Origin: an uncultured Eggerthellaceae bacterium
Lineage (GTDB): Bacteria; Actinomycetota; Coriobacteriia; Coriobacteriales; Eggerthellaceae
Length of the DNA stretch: 11,406 nt
Reading direction: 5' to 3'
Assembly (NCBI GenBank): GCA_946626265.1
Contig: CAMOUE010000055.1
Coordinates: 1 to 11,406 of the forward strand
The position numbers were made by a program, and so were the translations under genes. This document shows positions 7,584 through 11,406 of the stretch, in pieces (the first letter of the stretch is position 1; each line of letters starts with the position of its first letter). The notes beneath the pieces are model-generated. The model did not search any database. It saw only the letters and a list, made by a program, of their open reading frames with translations, and had not been told where the DNA came from.

Positions 7584-9005
7584 ATGAGCGTAGACAACAT
7601 TTCATCAGTTCATTTCATAGGAATCGGCGGAGTCGGCATGAGCGGCATCGCCCGTGTGGCGCATGACCAGGGCATAGTCGTGACCGGCTCCGATATGAAG
7701 GAGAGCCGCTACACGAAGCAGCTCAAGGAGGCCGGCATAAAGGTCGCCATCGGCGCGCATTCCGGCGAGAACATCCCGGGAACGGGCGTCGAGGACGGTC
7801 CCGACGTCGTCGTCGTCACGACCGCCGTGCTCGACAACAACCCCGAGCTCATCGCTGCGAAAGAGCGCGGGCTCACCATCTGGCACCGCGCGCAGATGCT
7901 CGCGCGCCTCGGCATCGGGCTCGACACCGTGGCCGTCGCGGGGACCCATGGCAAGACCACGACCTCGTCCATGGTCGCAAGCGCCATGAACACCATGGGC
8001 GTAGACTCCACGTTCCTCATCGGCGGAATCGTGCGCGCGTACGGCAGCAACGCCCATTCGGGGACAAGCCGCTACTACGTCGTCGAGGCGGACGAGTCGG
8101 ACAAGTCGTTCCGCTACCTTTCACCGGCGGCCGTCCTCGTCACCAACATCGAGGCCGACCACCTCGACCATTACCGCGATCTCGACGAGATCCACGAGAA
8201 GTTCGCCGCGTTCATCGCGTCGACGGCCGAAGACGGCCCCGTCGTCGTGTGCGGCGAGGACGACAACCTCGTCGCCGTCGCGAAATCCGCCGGCCGTCCC
8301 TTCCTCACCTACGGGTTCGGCGATGAGTGCGACATCCAGATCGTGAGCTACGAGCCGCATGGCGTGAGCAGCGATTTCGCCGTGCGCCTGCCCTCGGGCG
8401 AGGTCGTGGAGTCCTGCGTTCCGCAGAACCCGGGACGTCACAACGTGCTCAACGCAGCAGGTGCCATCGGCCTCATCGATGCGCTCGGCCTGTCCGCGCG
8501 CGATGCGGCAGAGGCCATGCGCTCGTTCGGCGGGGTGAAGCGCCGCTTCGACCTGGTCGGCGAAGCTGACGGCGTCACCGTCGTCGACGACTACGCACAC
8601 CATCCTACCGAGATCGCCGCCACGATCGAGGCTGCGAGCCAGCTCGGATTCAACAAGGTCCACGTGCTGTTCCAGCCCCATCGCTACTCGCGTGCGAGCT
8701 TGTTCACCGAAGTGCTGCACGACGAGTTCGGCGCGGCGTTCGACAAGGCTGACACCATCACGTTCATGGACGTGTTCTCCGCAGGCGAGGCGCCCGTTCC
8801 CGGCGTGTCGGGAAAGACGTTCCTCAACGTCGTGCTCGAGCACGACGGCCACCCGGTCGCGCATTACGTGCCGCGCCGAATCGATGTTGTGCCGCATATG
8901 GTCCAACTTGCGCAATCCGGCGACCTCGTTATCACCATGGGTGCGGGCGACGTCACTGCAGTGGGCGGCGAACTCGTTGACGAGCTGCGGAAACGGGAAG
9001 GTTAA
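7584..9005 (+). CDS. murC: UDP-MurNAc:L-Ala ligase MurC
   Basis: Cytoplasmic ATP-dependent ligase that adds L-alanine to UDP-MurNAc, the first step of the stem peptide. The ATG at 7584 is chosen, giving 473 residues; a TTG directly before it (7581) would add one Met and cannot be excluded, because the ribosome binding site (GAGAG, 7567-7571) is weak. Motifs in order are HFIGIGGVGMSGIA (10-23), P-loop AGTHGKTTT (119-127), VVEADESDKSF (166-176), TNIEADHLDHY (187-197), NPGRHNVLNA (282-291), DDYAHHPTEI (335-344), FQPHRYSR (363-370), DVFSAGEAPVPGVSG (396-410) and MGAGDVTAVG (452-461). The length fits the family (E. coli 491). The gene lies behind its own likely promoter, and its TAA directly abuts the ftsQ ATG. 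Order murC-ftsQ without murB or ddl is the actinobacterial arrangement. Confidence 0.97.
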   Translation: MSVDNISSVHFIGIGGVGMSGIARVAHDQGIVVTGSDMKESRYTKQLKEAGIKVAIGAHSGENIPGTGVEDGPDVVVVTTAVLDNNPELIAAKERGLTIWHRAQMLARLGIGLDTVAVAGTHGKTTTSSMVASAMNTMGVDSTFLIGGIVRAYGSNAHSGTSRYYVVEADESDKSFRYLSPAAVLVTNIEADHLDHYRDLDEIHEKFAAFIASTAEDGPVVVCGEDDNLVAVAKSAGRPFLTYGFGDECDIQIVSYEPHGVSSDFAVRLPSGEVVESCVPQNPGRHNVLNAAGAIGLIDALGLSARDAAEAMRSFGGVKRRFDLVGEADGVTVVDDYAHHPTEIAATIEAASQLGFNKVHVLFQPHRYSRASLFTEVLHDEFGAAFDKADTITFMDVFSAGEAPVPGVSGKTFLNVVLEHDGHPVAHYVPRRIDVVPHMVQLAQSGDLVITMGAGDVTAVGGELVDELRKREG

Positions 9006-10319
9006 ATGGTCGAACGCAGCAACAGGAGACAACGCGCAGCCGGCAATCGGACCGATGCGTCCCAGCCGAGGCGGTCGCGCCATGCCCGGACTCAGGTAGG
9101 GAAGGCAGGCGCCCGCACGACCGCACAGGCCGGGTCCCGCACGCGCGCTACTGAATCGCGTCCGTCGAGGAAGGCGAAGCAGCGTCCTACCGTGGAGGCG
9201 AAGCGGCGTCCGACCGTGGAGGCGAAGGCGGGCAAGGCGTCGCGTACGCGCGGCGCATCGGCCGAGGCCTCCAAGCGTAAAGCCCGCGGCGCCAAGAAGG
9301 GCGCGACCGGGCAAGGCCGGACGAAGCGCCAGTCTGCCGTCGTGTCGAAGGAAAGCACGGGGGGCTATCAGGCTATCGCCGGCGGGCGCATGAAGAGCCT
9401 GCCTGCAGGGGGAGCAGCTGCGCCCGATGGGCAGGCCGCGTCCCCGTCCGCATCCCAGGTCGCCGCGCAGTCGGCCGCCGACGAGCAGGCATCCAGGAGC
9501 ATCGGGGAGATCAAGCGCGAAGAACGTTCGGCACGCATGCGCGAATCGTCGAAGCGCCATGTGTTTCGCCTGATGATAGTGCTTGGCGTCGTGGTGGCGC
9601 TCATAGCGGGGTGGGGTGCGCTCTACAACTCGCCGGCGTTTTCCATCACGAGCGTCGACGTCGAGGGCGTCGAGCATCTCACCACTGAGGAGATGACCCA
9701 GCTCGCCAACGTCCCCGCCGACACCACGCTTCTGCGCGTCGACACCGAGACCATCAAGAACCGCATCATGCAGAACGCATGGGTGCAAGACGTCCGCATC
9801 AACCGGCTCTTTCCCGAGACGCTGCAGATCGTCGTCACGGAACGCCAGGTCACGGCCATCGTTGAAATGCCCAACCGCTCGGGCAGCTCGGTGAAGTCGT
9901 GGGCCATCGCCGAAGACCATATGTGGCTCATGCCCATTCCCGACGCGAACTCCGAGGCCGCCAAGACGACGAGTGCGAAGGTGTACGAAGACGCCGAGCG
10001 GGCGCTTCACATCACGGACGTCCCCTACGGCACGCAAGCCGAGATCGGGACGGTGTGCACGGACGGCAACGTGAACAACGCGCTCGACATCCTGGCGGGC
10101 ATGACGACGGACCTGAAGGATCACGTCGTCCAAGTTTCCGCCGGCAGCACCGCCGAAACGACCCTCATGCTCGACAGCGGCGTGGAAATCGCGTTCGGCA
10201 AGGCGGAGAACATCCGCGACAAGGAACGCGTCATCATGAAGATACTCGAGGAGAATCCCGACGGCGTCGCGTACATCAACGTGCGCATCGTCGAAACGCC
10301 CACGTGGCGTGCAATCTAA
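9006..10319 (+). CDS. ftsQ: Cell division protein FtsQ/DivIB with long basic cytoplasmic tail
   Basis: Bitopic divisome protein that links FtsB/FtsL-type partners and septal synthase components. It has 437 residues, clearly longer than E. coli FtsQ (276). Residues 1-185 form a low-complexity, Lys/Arg/Ala/Ser-rich cytoplasmic tail: about 34 Lys/Arg but only about 6 Asp/Glu in the first 110. It includes a tandem repeat (AKQRPTVE AKRRPTVE, 57-72). One transmembrane helix follows (about 187-207, FRLMIVLGVVVALIAGWGAL). Then comes the extracytoplasmic POTRA domain (about 211-283), starting FSITSVDVEGVEHLT and including LLRVDTETIKNRI and NAWVQDVRINRLFPETLQI. The C-terminal FtsQ/DivIB beta domain (about 284-437) ends VAYINVRIVETPTW. 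The start codon abuts the murC stop, with GGGAAGG (8995-9001) just upstream, so the two are coupled. FtsQ/DivIB identity rests on domain order and on location before ftsZ. Confidence 0.93.
   Translation: MVERSNRRQRAAGNRTDASQPRRSRHARTQVGKAGARTTAQAGSRTRATESRPSRKAKQRPTVEAKRRPTVEAKAGKASRTRGASAEASKRKARGAKKGATGQGRTKRQSAVVSKESTGGYQAIAGGRMKSLPAGGAAAPDGQAASPSASQVAAQSAADEQASRSIGEIKREERSARMRESSKRHVFRLMIVLGVVVALIAGWGALYNSPAFSITSVDVEGVEHLTTEEMTQLANVPADTTLLRVDTETIKNRIMQNAWVQDVRINRLFPETLQIVVTERQVTAIVEMPNRSGSSVKSWAIAEDHMWLMPIPDANSEAAKTTSAKVYEDAERALHITDVPYGTQAEIGTVCTDGNVNNALDILAGMTTDLKDHVVQVSAGSTAETTLMLDSGVEIAFGKAENIRDKERVIMKILEENPDGVAYINVRIVETPTWRAI
9174..9228 (+). repeat. 24-bp in-frame tandem repeat in ftsQ
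   Basis: Two adjacent 24-base units, 9174-9197 and 9198-9221, differ at only two positions (CAG/CGG and CCT/CCG), followed by the first six bases of a third unit (9222-9227). Each unit encodes AK(Q/R)RPTVE, in phase with the ftsQ reading frame. It lies in the disordered cytoplasmic tail, where copy-number change would not break the frame. Seen directly in the sequence; any function is unknown. Confidence 0.85.
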
Positions 10320-10353
10320 GTTCGGGCGACTTCGTGCCGTAATGTGGCCCGCT

Positions 10354-10395
10354 TCCGAGGCTATTTGTGAATCTCGCAGGTCAATTGCCCTCGGA
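10354..10395 (+). terminator. Weak inverted repeat, possible attenuator/terminator after ftsQ
   Basis: TCCGAGG at 10354-10360 is the exact reverse complement of CCTCGGA at 10389-10395. The 28-base loop is long for an intrinsic terminator, and the following bases (TTTGTTG) are only partly T-rich. It could partly separate ftsQ transcription from ftsZ, or be chance. Confidence 0.2.
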
Positions 10396-10399
10396 TTTG

Positions 10400-10455
10400 T
10401 TGCATTCCCTACCTCATCGTGTAAAATTTCGAACTAGTTATATGCACTGTACAAA
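10400..10455 (+). promoter_or_regulatory. Putative ftsZ promoter region (AT-rich)
   Basis: The 174-base gap between ftsQ and ftsZ turns abruptly AT-rich from about 10420 to 10470. One candidate promoter is TTGCAT (10400-10405), a 16-base spacer and TAAAAT (10422-10427). A second, weaker one is TTTCGA (10427-10432), a 17-base spacer and TACAAA (10450-10455). Leaders of about 35-60 bases would result. This is motif reading only; which site is used, if either, cannot be told. Confidence 0.5.
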
Positions 10456-10481
10456 TAAATGCAGTTTAAATGGGAACCGGT

Positions 10482-10487
10482 AAGGGG
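10482..10487 (+). promoter_or_regulatory. Ribosome binding site deciding the ftsZ start
   Basis: AAGGGG lies 6 bases before the ATG at 10494. Another ATG at 10470 is in the same frame, eight codons upstream, but has only AT-rich sequence before it and no Shine-Dalgarno match. This favours 10494 as the start. Confidence 0.8.
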
Positions 10488-10493
10488 AATCAC

Positions 10494-11406
10494 ATGCCTA
10501 TCAATCTTGCATCCGAGCATTTGGCCGTCATCAAGGTCGTCGGCGTTGGCGGCGGCGGCACGAATGCGGTCAACCGTATGGTCGAGGCGGGCGTGCAGGG
10601 CGTCGAGTTCATCGCCGTGAACACGGACCGTCAGGCGCTGCTCATGTCCGACGCCGACAAGACGATCCACATCGGTGAGGACCTCACCCGCGGGCTCGGT
10701 GCCGGCGCGAACCCCGAAGTCGGTGCCCAGGCTGCCGAAGAGAGCCGCGACGAGATCCGCGAGGCGCTCGCCGAAGCCGACATGGTCTTCGTGACGGCTG
10801 GCGAGGGCGGCGGCACGGGCACGGGCGCAGCTCCCGTCATCGCCCAGATCGCTCGCGAGGAAATCGGCGCTCTGACGGTCGGCATCGTCACGAAGCCGTT
10901 CTCGTTCGAGGGCCGCACGCGTCGCAACCAGGCCGACCAGGGCGTCGAGCTGCTTTCGCAGAAAGTCGACACCCTCATCGTCATCCCCAACGACCGCTTG
11001 CTCGAGGTCGTCGACAAGAAGACGAGCATGCTCGACGCGTTCCGCATCGCCGACGATACGCTGCGTCAGGGCATCCAGGGCGTCACCGACCTCATCACCA
11101 TCCCCGGTCTCATCAACCTCGACTTCGCCGACATCCGCACCGTCATGAAGGATGCGGGCACGGCCATGATGGGCATCGGTCTCGCCAACGGCGAGAACCG
11201 CGCCCTCGAGGCTGCGCAGCAGGCGACGAACTCCAGCCTGCTCGAGGCCACCATCTCCGGTGCGTCGCGCGTCCTGTTCTCCATCGCCGGCGGTCCCGAC
11301 CTCACGCTCACCGAGGTCGATGCGGCGGCCCGCACCGTCGAGGCGTGTGCGGACGAGAACGCCAACATCATCTACGGCCAGATCGTCGACGAGTCCATGG
11401 GCGACA
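10494..11406 (+). CDS. ftsZ: Cell division GTPase FtsZ (3' truncated)
   Basis: Tubulin-like GTPase that polymerises into the Z-ring at midcell and recruits the divisome. The frame runs off the right edge with no stop; 304 residues are visible, covering nearly the whole globular domain, while the variable linker and the C-terminal peptide that binds partners are missing. The N-terminus MPINLASEHLAVIKVVGVGG leads into the nucleotide loop GGGTNAVNRM (20-29). Next are the FIAVNTDRQAL strand (39-49), the tubulin signature TAGEGGGTGTGAAP (101-114), TKPFSFEGRTR (133-143) and IPNDRLL (164-170). The catalytic T7 loop is GLINLDFADIRTVM (205-218), with Asp210 and Asp213 matching the GTP-hydrolysis aspartates. 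Glu104 in TAGEGGG, where E. coli has Met, resembles the mycobacterial form. Transcription probably starts in the AT-rich leader. There is no ftsA upstream, so membrane tethering must rely on another protein; SepF is usual in actinobacteria. Confidence 0.97.
   Translation, partial: MPINLASEHLAVIKVVGVGGGGTNAVNRMVEAGVQGVEFIAVNTDRQALLMSDADKTIHIGEDLTRGLGAGANPEVGAQAAEESRDEIREALAEADMVFVTAGEGGGTGTGAAPVIAQIAREEIGALTVGIVTKPFSFEGRTRRNQADQGVELLSQKVDTLIVIPNDRLLEVVDKKTSMLDAFRIADDTLRQGIQGVTDLITIPGLINLDFADIRTVMKDAGTAMMGIGLANGENRALEAAQQATNSSLLEATISGASRVLFSIAGGPDLTLTEVDAAARTVEACADENANIIYGQIVDESMGD

Noticed and set aside
8121..10133. Long open frame (670 codons) on the minus strand across murC and ftsQ
   Set aside because: It is the mirror of two well-supported genes in GC-rich DNA. 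Its translation is Arg/His/Asp/Val-rich with no recognisable family and shows no ribosome binding site of note.
10323..10351. CGGGC/GCCCG inverted repeat after ftsQ as a terminator
   Set aside because: Only a 5-bp stem with a 19-base loop and no T tract; easily expected by chance.
1..11406. Search for an undescribed accessory system, mobile element, CRISPR array, tRNA or other RNA gene
   Set aside because: Nearly every base belongs to conserved dcw genes with intact motifs; no transposase, integrase, repeat array or tRNA-like fold was recognised in the short gaps.

Overview
This window is a contiguous stretch of a bacterial division and cell wall (dcw) cluster. It holds nine genes, all on the + strand: murE (5' end cut off), murF, mraY, murD, ftsW, murG, murC, ftsQ/divIB and ftsZ (3' end cut off). 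The DNA is visibly GC-rich, with strong G/C preference at third codon positions. The order runs directly from murC to ftsQ to ftsZ, with no murB, ddl or ftsA between. That order matches actinobacteria such as Mycobacterium. FtsZ carries the TAGEGGGTGTG form of the tubulin signature that I recall from actinobacteria. The meso-diaminopimelate-type MurE and the long Lys/Ala-rich FtsQ tail fit a high-GC actinobacterium. The overall protein flavour suggests a gut-type Coriobacteriia/Eggerthellaceae member, but that last step is inference and was not checked by any search.

Layout: positions 1-7472 hold murE-murF-mraY-murD-ftsW-murG with gaps of 9, 1, -1, 6 and 5 bases. They are almost certainly one polycistronic, translationally coupled unit. 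A 108- or 111-base gap, depending on the murC start, follows murG (7473 to 7580/7583). It contains a perfect TATAAT just upstream of murC, so murC-ftsQ (stop and start codons abut, TAAATG) probably has its own promoter on top of any read-through. A 174-base AT-rich gap (10320-10493) separates ftsQ from ftsZ. It holds one or two plausible promoters, a weak inverted repeat and a strong Shine-Dalgarno sequence, so ftsZ is probably expressed largely on its own.

The genes work as one pathway. MurC, MurD, MurE and MurF add L-Ala, D-Glu, meso-A2pm and D-Ala-D-Ala to UDP-MurNAc in the cytoplasm. MraY loads the product on undecaprenyl phosphate to make lipid I, and MurG adds GlcNAc to make lipid II. 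FtsW polymerises lipid II at the septum, FtsQ/DivIB scaffolds the divisome, and FtsZ forms the cytokinetic ring.

I found no mobile element, CRISPR array, RNA gene, defence locus or other undescribed system. The points worth a second look are modest: the very basic, ~185-residue cytoplasmic tail of FtsQ with an in-frame 24-bp tandem repeat, a MurD about 100 residues longer than the E. coli enzyme, and the two internal promoter regions.
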